From Mycobacterium gordonae (lineage in GTDB: Bacteria; Actinomycetota; Actinomycetes; Mycobacteriales; Mycobacteriaceae): a DNA stretch of 60,888 nt. How positions within the stretch are numbered: position 1 is the first letter of the stretch; the number at the start of each line of letters is the position of its first letter. Position numbers and translations under genes: made by a program. Under the pieces are notes generated by a model that saw only the letters and a list, made by a program, of their open reading frames with translations, searched no databases and was not told the origin of the DNA. The stretch covers positions 1 through 60,888 of the forward strand of contig NZ_LQOY01000251.1 of assembly GCF_002101675.1 (NCBI RefSeq), in the 5' to 3' direction. Of this stretch, positions 1-8,250 are shown in pieces.

Positions 1-48
1 GACACCCCCGCCCAACGCTTAGCAGCCCTGCTCGATCAAGCCGCCTAA
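1..48 (+). CDS. Possible C-terminal tail of a gene entering from the left
   Basis: Frame 1 from the first base is open for 15 codons and ends in TAA. The peptide DTPAQRLAALLDQAA looks like an amphipathic C-terminal helix, which fits the end of a real protein. Fifteen codons is far too little to identify a family, and an open stretch this short is common by chance in GC-rich DNA. No function is proposed. Confidence 0.25.
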   Translation, partial: DTPAQRLAALLDQAA

Positions 49-126
49 CCGCGTTGCACTAACCACTTGACATTGAGGCGCGATTCCCCGCCCTCAGTTC
101 ACGCTCGGCGACATGGACGGGCCCGG

Positions 127-909
127 CTAAACCGGCGTGAACTTGGTGATCAGCCACTTCCCGTCGACCAGGGCGAGGTTCACCAGCGCACTGCTGGCCG
201 CCATCGACGGTTCGGGGTTGTCCTTACTGGTCGTGCTCTGGTCCACGAACACCAGCACGACCGCGGAGTCGGGGTGCAGTTCCTGCACCGCAGCACGCAT
301 GACGTGAGCCGAGGTCTTCAGCGACTTCTGCTTGGCCGCGGGAGCGACGATCTGCTGGGTGAACTGGTCGTAGTACGACAGGAAGTCACCGGTCAGGTGC
401 GAGCGGGCGGCGGCGAAGTCCTTGTCGAGGCTGTCGGGGGAGTAGGACAGCAATGCGACTGTCCCGTCCGAGGCCGCACTGACCGCCGCGCGTGCCACGC
501 TGGGGCTGGTCCGCTGATCCGGCTTGTAGTAGTGGGCGTACAGCCACGCTGTCACACCACCGGACAACAGGACGAGCACGATCAGGATCACCGGGATGGG
601 CTTCACGGTGATCTGCCGGCGCCAGATGTCGCGCCGCCAGTTCCGCTTGGGCTCGGCGGGCCGGGCCTCCTCGCCGGCGGCAACCTCGGTCTCGTCCTCG
701 ACGTCGGCCGCCGCGGCCCCGTCGACGTCGTCCACAAAGGCGTCGTCATCCACGTAGGCGTCGTCGTCCGCGTAGGCGTCGTCGGCGTAATTGTCGGGAT
801 GGTCGTCGGCGTAGCTGTCGAGTCCCGCGTCGTGCTCTTCGCCGACGGTGTCGATCACTGCGGTTTCGGCATCTTTGTTCGCGTCCCGGTCGCGCACGTC
901 GTCGCTCAC
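127..909 (-). CDS. Mce-associated-type membrane protein with acidic N-terminal tail
   Basis: A 260-residue protein with a cytoplasmic N-terminal tail of repeated Asp/Ala/Tyr units (YADD, AYVDD, AFVDD) up to about residue 65. A short basic stretch, one transmembrane helix (about 95-120) and an extracytoplasmic domain of about 135 residues follow, ending in LVDGKWLITKFTPV. This is the Mce-associated (Mam/Omam) layout, in which the external domain has an NTF2-like fold and stabilises Mce lipid importers. GTG start; it overlaps the upstream gene's stop by four bases (GTGA), so the two are probably translationally coupled. No mce operon lies in the window, so it is an orphan Mam protein, placed like Rv1362c of M. 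tuberculosis. Family call firm, partner unknown. Confidence 0.8.
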   Translation of the reverse strand: MSDDVRDRDANKDAETAVIDTVGEEHDAGLDSYADDHPDNYADDAYADDDAYVDDDAFVDDVDGAAAADVEDETEVAAGEEARPAEPKRNWRRDIWRRQITVKPIPVILIVLVLLSGGVTAWLYAHYYKPDQRTSPSVARAAVSAASDGTVALLSYSPDSLDKDFAAARSHLTGDFLSYYDQFTQQIVAPAAKQKSLKTSAHVMRAAVQELHPDSAVVLVFVDQSTTSKDNPEPSMAASSALVNLALVDGKWLITKFTPV

Positions 910-1748
910 GGCACGAACTCGACTTTCGACATCTTGTACTGTCCGTCCTCTTCGGTCACGGTCACCCGCAGGCGCCAGGCGCGGGGTTCGTCCTTGGCGC
1001 CCGCGGAATTGGTGACCCGGGAGGTTGCCGACACCAGCACCTGAGCCGTACGGCCGTCCATGGATTCGATCGCTGCCGCGTTGACGGTTCCCTCGGTGAC
1101 GACCTTGGACTGTTCGACCACCTTGGTGAAGTCGGCGGCCCGCTGCTGGAAGTCATCGCGGAATTCGCCGGTGGAGCTGTCGATGACTCGTTGGACGTCT
1201 TCCTTGGCCTTCTTGAAGTCCAGCGAGGTCATATTGACTACGCCTTTCTTGGCGCCGGCAATGAACGCCGCTGCCTTCTGCTCCCGGTCGGTGGCCTCGT
1301 GGTGTTGCCACATGAAGTACGTGCTGAGGCCGATGAAGCCCAGGATGAGCAGTACCGCCGCCAGTTTGGCGATCGTGGACAGCCTCGGGAACCGCACGGC
1401 GCCGCGGATCCGGTCCCGGCGCGAAGGCTTCGCCGGGGCTTCGGGCTCGACCTCGCTGTAGTTCTCCGACTCGTCGTATTCTTCCCGGTCTTCGTCGTCG
1501 TCGGCGTCTTCGTACTCCTCGGACTCGTCGTAGTCTTCGTAGTCCTCCGACTCGTCGTACTCATAGTCGTCGTCATCGTCGTCGTCGTCGGCCGCGGCGA
1601 GCGCTTCACGGCGCAGCCGGGCGGCACGGGCCTTAGCGCGCGCCGCGGCGGCCAGCGCTTCGGCTTCGGCTGCCTCGGCCTCGGCCTCCTCGGCCAGCGC
1701 CAGCACATCGGCCTTCGACGGCACCGCGCCGTCGTCTGTCTCAGCCAT
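906..1748 (-). CDS. Mce-associated-type membrane protein with coiled-coil and acidic tail
   Basis: About 280 residues. The N-terminus is an Ala/Glu coiled coil (about 15-55), followed by a striking run of Asp and then repeated Tyr/Asp/Glu/Ser units (YDESEDYEDYDESEEYED and similar, about 55-105). Then come a basic stretch, one transmembrane helix (about 125-150) and an external domain typical of Mce-associated proteins, ending KMSKVEFVP. I chose the ATG at 1748; a GTG nine bases upstream is an alternative. It is the first gene of a pair with the gene ending at 127, and the two external domains look like distant paralogues. Position beside the Rv1364c-like gene matches Rv1363c of M. tuberculosis. 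The role in lipid-transport support is inferred from the family. Confidence 0.8.
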   Translation of the reverse strand: MAETDDGAVPSKADVLALAEEAEAEAAEAEALAAAARAKARAARLRREALAAADDDDDDDDYEYDESEDYEDYDESEEYEDADDDEDREEYDESENYSEVEPEAPAKPSRRDRIRGAVRFPRLSTIAKLAAVLLILGFIGLSTYFMWQHHEATDREQKAAAFIAGAKKGVVNMTSLDFKKAKEDVQRVIDSSTGEFRDDFQQRAADFTKVVEQSKVVTEGTVNAAAIESMDGRTAQVLVSATSRVTNSAGAKDEPRAWRLRVTVTEEDGQYKMSKVEFVP

Positions 1749-1932
1749 CACGGCCACCGATCGTCATTATCGACTGAACTCCGGTATCTCTTACGGTATC
1801 GCCCATTGGTAACATCGGAGTCGCCAGCGAACTCCGACGAGGACCGATCAGGCGGATGATCAATCACCCAATCTTTTCCCCCAGCTTCCTTCGCGACGGC
1901 GACGGAATGCCGAGGAAAGTCCGGTCGGCATC

Positions 1933-3054
1933 ATGACCGCTGTCGACTCACCCGAAAAGATACTCTTTACCACCACCAGCCAAGCCTTTCTGTCCAAAGA
2001 AGCGTCGCTGCGTCATGTCCGCGAACTGCATGCCGCGGGCGCATCGTGGGATCCGGCGTGGTGGCGCCGCGCTGCCGAACTGGGCTGGACGGGCCTGCTG
2101 GTTCCGGAGGAACTGGGCGGCGGCAGCGTCTCCGGTGACGGGCTGGCCGATCTGGCCGTGGTCGCCGAACTGCTGGGCAAGACGGTGGCGCCCGGGCCGC
2201 TGTATCCGGTCAGTACCGTGCTCGCCGCCCTGGCGGACTGCGCGCAGCGCGACACCCATGCGGCCTTGATTGAATCGCTCATCTCTGGGGAAACGGTGGC
2301 GTCCTGGGCCGTGTCTGAGCCGCATCGGGGCTGGGCCCCTGATGATCCGACAGCGACCGCGACCGCGGTCGGGTCGGGATACCGCATTGACGGCACCAAG
2401 GACCGGGTCGAGGCCGGCGCGCAGAGCGCGGTGCTGTTGGTGGTGGCGCGCTGCGAGGACGGTGTGCGCCAGTTTCTGGTGCCGACGGATGCGCCCGGCG
2501 TGCGGATCACACCGCTGCAATCGGTCGATCTGGTCAAGCAGTTCGCGCGGGTGGAGTTCGACGGAGCGGTGGCCACGGCGGAGGTCGGGAGTGCCACCGA
2601 GTCCGCCGGGATCATCGACCGGCAGAGCCAGATCGCGCAGGTGCTGCAGTGCGCTGAATCGGTCGGCATACTCCAGACCGTTTTCGACTTCACCGTGCAA
2701 TGGGCCCTGGACCGGCACAGCTTCGGCCGCCCGCTGGCGTCGTATCAGGCGCTCAAACACGGATTCGCCGATATGAAGCTGTGGCTGGAGGCCGCCCGCG
2801 CGACGACGGCCGCGGCGGTCGCCGATATCGCCGCGCGTGCGCCGGACGCCGGTCTGTCGGCCAGCATCGCCAAGTCCTACGTCGGTGAGGTGGGCGGTGA
2901 GATCGTGCAGCGGTGCGTGCAGATGCACGGCGGCATCGGTGTCACCTGGGAGCACGACCTGCACCTGTACCTGAGACGAATCACGTTGTATCGCTCCATG
3001 TTCGGCACCCCAGAGGAGCACAACGTCAGGGTGTACCGGGCTGGTGTGAAATGA
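1933..3054 (+). CDS. Acyl-CoA dehydrogenase, FadE family
   Basis: A 373-residue flavoenzyme subunit of the acyl-CoA dehydrogenase superfamily, expected to oxidise an acyl-CoA to the 2-enoyl-CoA with FAD. The N-terminal helical domain (ELGWTGLLVPEELGG), the beta domain and the C-terminal helical domain with RHSFGRPLASYQALKH and MHGGIGVTWEHDLHLYLRR are all recognisable. The substrate-loop motif usually written SEP.GGSD is degenerate (AVSEPHRG), as often seen in one partner of heteromeric mycobacterial dehydrogenases. The stop overlaps the start of the next FadE gene (ATGA), so a two-gene unit and possibly an alpha2beta2 enzyme are likely. ATG start; the 180-bp gap upstream is a divergent promoter region. 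Confidence 0.88.
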   Translation: MTAVDSPEKILFTTTSQAFLSKEASLRHVRELHAAGASWDPAWWRRAAELGWTGLLVPEELGGGSVSGDGLADLAVVAELLGKTVAPGPLYPVSTVLAALADCAQRDTHAALIESLISGETVASWAVSEPHRGWAPDDPTATATAVGSGYRIDGTKDRVEAGAQSAVLLVVARCEDGVRQFLVPTDAPGVRITPLQSVDLVKQFARVEFDGAVATAEVGSATESAGIIDRQSQIAQVLQCAESVGILQTVFDFTVQWALDRHSFGRPLASYQALKHGFADMKLWLEAARATTAAAVADIAARAPDAGLSASIAKSYVGEVGGEIVQRCVQMHGGIGVTWEHDLHLYLRRITLYRSMFGTPEEHNVRVYRAGVK

Positions 3055-4286
3055 GCTCCGTGGAGACCGTCGCCGACTTCGCCGCACGCGCCAGAAGCTG
3101 GCTGGCCGAGCACATGCCGCGCATCGATCCGGAATCGCCGCCGGCCGTGCCGCGCGACGCCGAGCAGTCCTGGCAGCGCGCGCGTGAGCTGCAAAGGCGT
3201 TTGTACGCAGGAGGATTCGCCGGCATTTGCTTTCCGCGTGAGTATGGCGGCCTCGGCTTGGATTACGAATACCAGCGGGCCTTCGACGTCGAATCCCTCA
3301 GCTACGAAATGCCGTTGATCCTCAACATCCCCACCTTCACCATCTGCTGCGCCACGCTGCTCGACACCGGCAGCGAGGAGCAGAAGAAGCAGCACATCGC
3401 CGCCTCGTTGCGTGGCGACGAGGTCCTGGTGCAGTTGCTGTCCGAGCCCAGCGGCGGATCGGATCTGGCCGGGGTGATCACGCGCGCCGAACGCCAGGGC
3501 GACCGCTGGGTCATCAACGGCGCCAAGACGTGGAGCACCAGCGCGTTCGCCGCCGACTACGGACTGTGCCTGGCGCGCACCAACTGGGACGTGCCCAAGC
3601 ACGACGGGCTGACCATGTTCCTGGTGCCGATCAACCACCCCGGGATCACGTTGCGCCGCATCACCCAGGTGAGTGGTGGTGCGGAGTTCTGCGAGGAGTT
3701 TCTCGACGGAGTGGACGTCGGCGACGACGCGGTGGTCGGTGAGGTGAACAAAGGTTGGGCGGTGGCGTCACGCCAGCTCTATCACGAACGCCGCGCCGTC
3801 GGACAGGGCTCGGAGTTCGCCAGCGGCTCGGGCAGCGAGGGCGGACACAATACGCCGGTGGACTACGCCGACCTGCTGGCGCGGACCGGTCAGCCGGACA
3901 GCGAGCGCGCACAGGAACTCGCCGGCCGGGCCCTGGTGCATCGCGCGGTGGCCGAGCAGCTGATCAGTCATGTCTACCGCAGTGTCCAAGACGGCTCACT
4001 GCCGCCGGCGGGCGGAACGCTGATCAGGCTCTTCCACGCGGAGACGGTGATGCTGGAGATGGACACCGCCCTTGCGCTCGCCGGGGCCGCCGGCGTGGTG
4101 GGGGAGGTCGGCGAGGGGCTGCAATGCGGGCTTCGTTACCTGTCACGCCAGTCGGTCGCGATCGGCGGCGGCACCACCGAGATGGCCCGCAACGTGATCG
4201 GCGAGCGGGTGCTGAACTTCCCGCGGGAATACGCAGCCGACCGCGGCGTGCCGTTCAATCAGGTGCGGCACGGCAAGCCGCGGTAG
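3051..4286 (+). CDS. Acyl-CoA dehydrogenase, FadE family, partner subunit
   Basis: 411 residues from the ATG that overlaps the previous stop codon. It holds the FAD/substrate motif LLSEPSGGSDLAG (about 127-139) followed by INGAKTWSTSAFAADYGL, and a C-terminal domain ending in the usual dehydrogenase pattern (SRQSVAIGGGTTEMARNVIGERVL). It is the better conserved of the two adjacent subunits. Co-translation with the preceding gene suggests a heteromeric enzyme like the FadE pairs of sterol side-chain breakdown; that is an inference from arrangement. The substrate cannot be told from sequence. Its end lies six bases from the convergent stress regulator gene. Confidence 0.9.
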   Translation: MSSVETVADFAARARSWLAEHMPRIDPESPPAVPRDAEQSWQRARELQRRLYAGGFAGICFPREYGGLGLDYEYQRAFDVESLSYEMPLILNIPTFTICCATLLDTGSEEQKKQHIAASLRGDEVLVQLLSEPSGGSDLAGVITRAERQGDRWVINGAKTWSTSAFAADYGLCLARTNWDVPKHDGLTMFLVPINHPGITLRRITQVSGGAEFCEEFLDGVDVGDDAVVGEVNKGWAVASRQLYHERRAVGQGSEFASGSGSEGGHNTPVDYADLLARTGQPDSERAQELAGRALVHRAVAEQLISHVYRSVQDGSLPPAGGTLIRLFHAETVMLEMDTALALAGAAGVVGEVGEGLQCGLRYLSRQSVAIGGGTTEMARNVIGERVLNFPREYAADRGVPFNQVRHGKPR

Positions 4287-4292
4287 TCCCGG

Positions 4293-6257
4293 TCAGTCTT
4301 CGACGAGGATGTCCTCGGAGTCGCCGCTGACGACGGGAATCTGAACCAGCGACAACACGTGGTGGGCGGGGCTTCCCGGCGGTGCCACCAGAACGCAGTC
4401 GCCGCCCTGTTTGCGGGCACGCTCGCGCGCCGCGGCCAGGGCGCTGACCCCGGCTGACCCGAGGTGGGTGACAGCGCTCAGGTCGATCATCAAAGATGCG
4501 ATGCCCGAACGGCTTTCGACGGCAATCTGGCGATCCAGGGTAGCTGCGGTATTCGAGTCGACCTCGCCGCGAACCACGATCCGGCCGTCGTCGGTGACCA
4601 GTGAAACGAATTCGCTGTCGAGTTCCTGCGGTTGGCTGATCCGGCTGGCCACCGGGTCGCTGATGAAGTTCACCGGCCTGGTGAGGCGGTGACTGAGCGA
4701 CGCGGTCGTGCCGTCGAGGCTGTGCGTGACGTGCGATTCGCTCACCAGCGCTTCGGCCATCGCCAGGCCGCGGCCGCGGCCTTTTTCTCCCTCACGATGG
4801 TCCTTCCATTCCCCACGATCGACGACCGAGGCTCGCAGCCTGCCGTCGCCGCCCAGCGAGGCTTCGACGATCAGGCCGTCGGAAACCTCAGTGCCGTAAC
4901 CGTGTTCGACCGCGTTCTCGACGAATTCGGAGATGGCATGCACCACATCGGAGATGTCGGCGGAATCGGCACCGATCTCGGAGAGCCAGTCGCGCAGCTT
5001 GGACCGGATCGCCCGGGCGGCGTGGATGGTGGCATCCGACATGATGTACAGGGGCGGCGTCGGCGTTCGGCGCTGTACCGCCAGCAAGGTGACGTCGTCG
5101 CTGTAACCCGTGGAACGCAAGAGCAATTCAAGTGTTTCCGAACAGAGCCGGTCGACGGGCCGGGCGGGCAAGTCGAGCACGAAGCCGCGGGTGCCGGCGG
5201 CGATACTGGCCGCCAGGTCGGCGAATTCGGCGGTGCTGGCCATCAGCGGACGGCCCGGGCGTTCGATCAGGCCGTCGCTGTAGAGCAGCAGGGCGTCGCC
5301 GATGGCGAGGGTCTCGCTGCGCAGCGGAAAGCCCGTGCCGCTGCCCAACGGCCCGCCACCCGACGGTTGCACGTAACGCGCGCTGGCATCGGCCGCGACG
5401 ATCAGCGGGGGCGGGTGCCCGGCGGTGCAGTACTGGAACTCGCCTGTCGCCAGGTCCAGTGAACCGACGCAAAGGGTGGCCGACTTCGACCCCGGCACGT
5501 GCTCGTGGAAGTCGTCGAGCGCCTCCAGCGCTTGGTTGATCGGGCGGCCCGTGGCCAGCTGCATCCGCAGGGCGGTGCGCAGCTGTGACATCACCGCGGC
5601 GGCTTCGACCCCGTGGCCGACGACGTCGCCGACGACGAGCACCAGGCGGTCACCGAGGGGCAGCGCGTCGAACCAGTCCCCGCCGGCGGCGGTGTCCTCG
5701 GCCGCGACGAGGTACTCGGCGGCGATGTCGGCGCCCGGAACGACCGGAACCGACGGGGCCAGCAGCGTCTGCTGCATCAGGATGGCCGAATCGCGGACAT
5801 TGCGGTACCGCTTCGAAAGTTCCTCTACCCGTGCCTCTGAGGCCAGGCGCGCCTGGACACGGGCGGTGACATCGTCGAACACCAGCTGCACGCCTTCGAT
5901 GGATCCGTCCGGCGCGCGCCGCGGCGTGACGAGGAAGTCGAAGTACCGCTCCTCGAGTCCGGACCCTTGCAGGTCGACCTGCAGCCGCCATTCGGATCCC
6001 TGCTGCGACTCGCCGGTGTGGTAGACCCGGTCGGACATGTCGTAGATCTGCTGGCCTTCCAGCTCCGGATAGATCTCCTTGGCCGTCTTGCCCACGATGT
6101 TCAGCGCTGTATTGAAGGCGCGGAAGGCCGCGTTGACCGCGATGAAGCGGTGCTCGGGCCCGTCCAGGCCGACCACCATCGCCGGGATGTTCTCGAAGAT
6201 GCGCCGCACGTCATCAGCCGCGCCCACCGTTCCGTCCCAGTCCATCTCGGCCGACAT
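4293..6257 (-). CDS. PAS-RsbU phosphatase-RsbW kinase-RsbV fusion, Rv1364c-like sigma-factor regulator
   Basis: 654 residues with four modules in order. A PAS domain (about 15-135) comes first. A SpoIIE/PP2C phosphatase follows (about 165-390) with metal-binding AAGGDWFDA, VGDVVGHG, YSDG and SDDVTLL. An HATPase_c anti-sigma kinase (about 400-520) carries the N-box EFVENAVEHG. A STAS domain (about 545-650) has its phosphorylatable serine in THLGSAGVSAL. This is the architecture and near-exact length of Rv1364c of M. tuberculosis, which controls a SigF-type switch through opposing phosphatase and kinase activities. I chose the ATG at 6257 because GGGAGG lies about ten bases upstream; a longer reading adds an uncharacteristic Cys/His-rich leader. 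The RsfA-like gene lies just upstream on the same strand, as in M. tuberculosis. Confidence 0.92.
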   Translation of the reverse strand: MSAEMDWDGTVGAADDVRRIFENIPAMVVGLDGPEHRFIAVNAAFRAFNTALNIVGKTAKEIYPELEGQQIYDMSDRVYHTGESQQGSEWRLQVDLQGSGLEERYFDFLVTPRRAPDGSIEGVQLVFDDVTARVQARLASEARVEELSKRYRNVRDSAILMQQTLLAPSVPVVPGADIAAEYLVAAEDTAAGGDWFDALPLGDRLVLVVGDVVGHGVEAAAVMSQLRTALRMQLATGRPINQALEALDDFHEHVPGSKSATLCVGSLDLATGEFQYCTAGHPPPLIVAADASARYVQPSGGGPLGSGTGFPLRSETLAIGDALLLYSDGLIERPGRPLMASTAEFADLAASIAAGTRGFVLDLPARPVDRLCSETLELLLRSTGYSDDVTLLAVQRRTPTPPLYIMSDATIHAARAIRSKLRDWLSEIGADSADISDVVHAISEFVENAVEHGYGTEVSDGLIVEASLGGDGRLRASVVDRGEWKDHREGEKGRGRGLAMAEALVSESHVTHSLDGTTASLSHRLTRPVNFISDPVASRISQPQELDSEFVSLVTDDGRIVVRGEVDSNTAATLDRQIAVESRSGIASLMIDLSAVTHLGSAGVSALAAARERARKQGGDCVLVAPPGSPAHHVLSLVQIPVVSGDSEDILVED

Positions 6258-6397
6258 TCTGGCCGTACCTCCCGCGGACCGATGTAGCAAACAAGTCGGG
6301 TGCGTTGACGACAGCGTCAAGCAACACATCCAGACTAGCAATGTGCGGGACATCTACCACGCACCAAAATTTTTGAGCGGCGCGGCGTCCGCTCAAG

Positions 6398-6823
6398 CTA
6401 CGCCGCGGACAGCGCCGATTCCGTCGTGGGGTGAACCGGCAACATGTGCCCGAACCCGCATGCGTCCACGATGCGGGCGATGCCGGGGTCGCTGCTGACC
6501 AGCCGCAGCGTGACGCCGCGGCGGCGGCTGCGCTCCGCCTGGTCGGCCAGCACCGCGAACGCACAGCAGCCCATGAAGTCGAGTCCGCTGACGTCGACGA
6601 TCAGCGGTCCGGGCCGGCTGGCCACTGCCGAAGCCTCGGCCAGCAGCCCACGCCAGGTGTGTTCGTTGGCAGCGTCGACTTCGCCGCCGGCGCGGATGAC
6701 CACCGCCGAGCCGCTGCGCACCGTGCTGGCCCGCAGTGTGCTGCCCGGTTCACCCAGCTCCAGGGACAACCGGTCGCTCAACTGCACCGGGATCGAGAAA
6801 GAGTCGGATGGACCCAGGTTCAT
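6398..6823 (-). CDS. rsfA: Anti-anti-sigma factor, RsfA-like STAS protein
   Basis: 141 residues from the ATG at 6823, preceded by a GGGGGTG ribosome-binding region. It is a single STAS domain. The SpoIIAA-type core LIVDVSGLDFMGCCAFAVLADQ places Met-Gly-Cys where many homologues have the phosphorylated serine, so regulation by phosphorylation is doubtful. RsfA of M. tuberculosis (Rv1365c) is controlled by redox through cysteines, and this protein has adjacent cysteines at that site plus one in DACGFGH. It sits directly upstream of the Rv1364c-like gene, as in M. tuberculosis. It is expected to sequester an anti-sigma factor and free a SigF-type sigma factor. Confidence 0.8.
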   Translation of the reverse strand: MNLGPSDSFSIPVQLSDRLSLELGEPGSTLRASTVRSGSAVVIRAGGEVDAANEHTWRGLLAEASAVASRPGPLIVDVSGLDFMGCCAFAVLADQAERSRRRGVTLRLVSSDPGIARIVDACGFGHMLPVHPTTESALSAA

Positions 6824-6975
6824 CGTGCACCCCCATTGAGGGCCGCGCCGGCAAAATCCCCCCGATGGAATGTCCACTGCGCGCCCGTAAGACAACGTGA
6901 TGCCTTGTGTATAGCAGAAACTATTGCCGGTTTAGGGCGAATGGCCAGATCGGTAGAAGACCGTGAGCAGCGACG

Positions 6976-8181
6976 TCAGGCCGACACCGGCTTCTTGGCC
7001 GGCGCGGACACCTTCATGAGCTTCATCAGGTTGCCGCCCATGATCTTTGCGATGTCCGCCTCGTCGAAGTCGGTGAGCTCGTCGACGAACGAGATCGGGT
7101 CCTTCAGCCCTTCTGGGTGCGGCCAGTCGGAGCCGAACAGCACCCGGTCGGTGCCCACCATCTTGACGATCTCGGTGAACCGGTCCTCCCAGAACGGGGT
7201 GATGTAGACGCAGCGCTTGAATGCCTCGATCGGGTCCTCGCTGAACGCCTGCGGCATCTTCTTGTAGACACCCTTGAGGCCTTTGAACAGGTCCGGCACC
7301 CAGTCGGCGCCGTTCTCGATCGACAGGATGCGCAGCTCCGGGTTGCGGGACAGGGCGCCGTGGCACACCAGCGCACCCATCGCGTCCAGAATCGGCCGGT
7401 GCCCCATCGCGAAGCTGCGGAAGGCGGTCGGCTTGAATGGCAGAAACTCGTCGCCGGGCTCCCACACGTTCGCGAACTCCGAGTAGCCGCTGTCCGAGGC
7501 GTGCATCGACACCGGTAGCTCGGCCTTGATGCAGGCTTGCCAGAACGGGTCGAACTCCTCGAGCCCGAACGACCGGCTGCCCTTGTAGCCGGGCACCGGC
7601 GCGGGGCGGACCAGGACGGTGCGCGCGCCGCGCTCCAGGCACCATTGGAGTTCCTCAAGCGCGCGCTCGACGATCGGCAGGGTGATCACCGGGGTCGCGA
7701 AGATCCGGTCCTGGTAGTTGAACGACCACTGCTCGTACATCCACTGGTTGAGCGCGTGGATGACGTCGTGCGTCATCTCCGGGTCGTCCTTCATCCGCTC
7801 CTCGACCAGACTGGCCAGCGTCGGGAACATCAGGGCGTAGTCGATGCCGAGCTCGTCCATGACCTCGAGGCGCGCGCCCGGTTCGCGGAAGGCGGGGATG
7901 GCCTTCATCGGTTCGCCGAGGATCTCGCGGTACGACTTGCCCTGCGCGCCGTTGCGGAAGTAGTCCTCCTGGGCGCCGGGGCGTGCCACCACCTCGAACG
8001 TCGGGTTGGGAATGTATTCGCTGATGTGGCCGCGCACGACGATCTTGGTGCGGCCGCGCACCTGCACATAGTCGATGACACGCTTGCGGTTTTCGGGCAG
8101 GAACTTGGTCAGCGCTTCCTGCGGCTCGTACATATGGTTGTCGGCGTCGAAGACGGGGAAGTGAAGTTCGCGAGACGGCAT
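6976..8181 (-). CDS. Amidohydrolase-fold metal-dependent hydrolase
   Basis: 401 residues. The N-terminal FDADNHMYEP carries a metal-binding pattern of the amidohydrolase_2 family. Later histidines (SMHASDSGYSEF, CHGALSRNPELRI) and the late Asp in LFGSDWPHPEG complete a TIM-barrel metal site. These enzymes hydrolyse or decarboxylate cyclic and aromatic acids; many copies are found in mycobacteria beside fatty-acid and sterol genes. ATG at 8181. A perfect 5-5-5 inverted repeat lies 36 bases upstream, and a TetR gene follows just upstream on the same strand, so TetR control is plausible. Substrate unknown. Confidence 0.85.
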   Translation of the reverse strand: MPSRELHFPVFDADNHMYEPQEALTKFLPENRKRVIDYVQVRGRTKIVVRGHISEYIPNPTFEVVARPGAQEDYFRNGAQGKSYREILGEPMKAIPAFREPGARLEVMDELGIDYALMFPTLASLVEERMKDDPEMTHDVIHALNQWMYEQWSFNYQDRIFATPVITLPIVERALEELQWCLERGARTVLVRPAPVPGYKGSRSFGLEEFDPFWQACIKAELPVSMHASDSGYSEFANVWEPGDEFLPFKPTAFRSFAMGHRPILDAMGALVCHGALSRNPELRILSIENGADWVPDLFKGLKGVYKKMPQAFSEDPIEAFKRCVYITPFWEDRFTEIVKMVGTDRVLFGSDWPHPEGLKDPISFVDELTDFDEADIAKIMGGNLMKLMKVSAPAKKPVSA

Positions 8182-8216
8182 GGCGATCTCCTGTAGAAGT
8201 CCGGATCTCAGTGTCT

Positions 8217-8231
8217 GGTAATCACGTTACC
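8217..8231. promoter_or_regulatory. Inverted repeat, candidate TetR operator
   Basis: GGTAA-TCACG-TTACC is a perfect palindrome with 5-base arms. It lies 36 bases before the amidohydrolase start and 20 bases past the end of the TetR-hotdog gene. Size and symmetry suit a TetR dimer. A related half-site (GGTAACCTCATT on the minus strand, about 9311-9322) lies before the TetR gene itself. Confidence 0.4.
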
Positions 8232-8250
8232 ACCCGGTGCAAGCGGGGCG

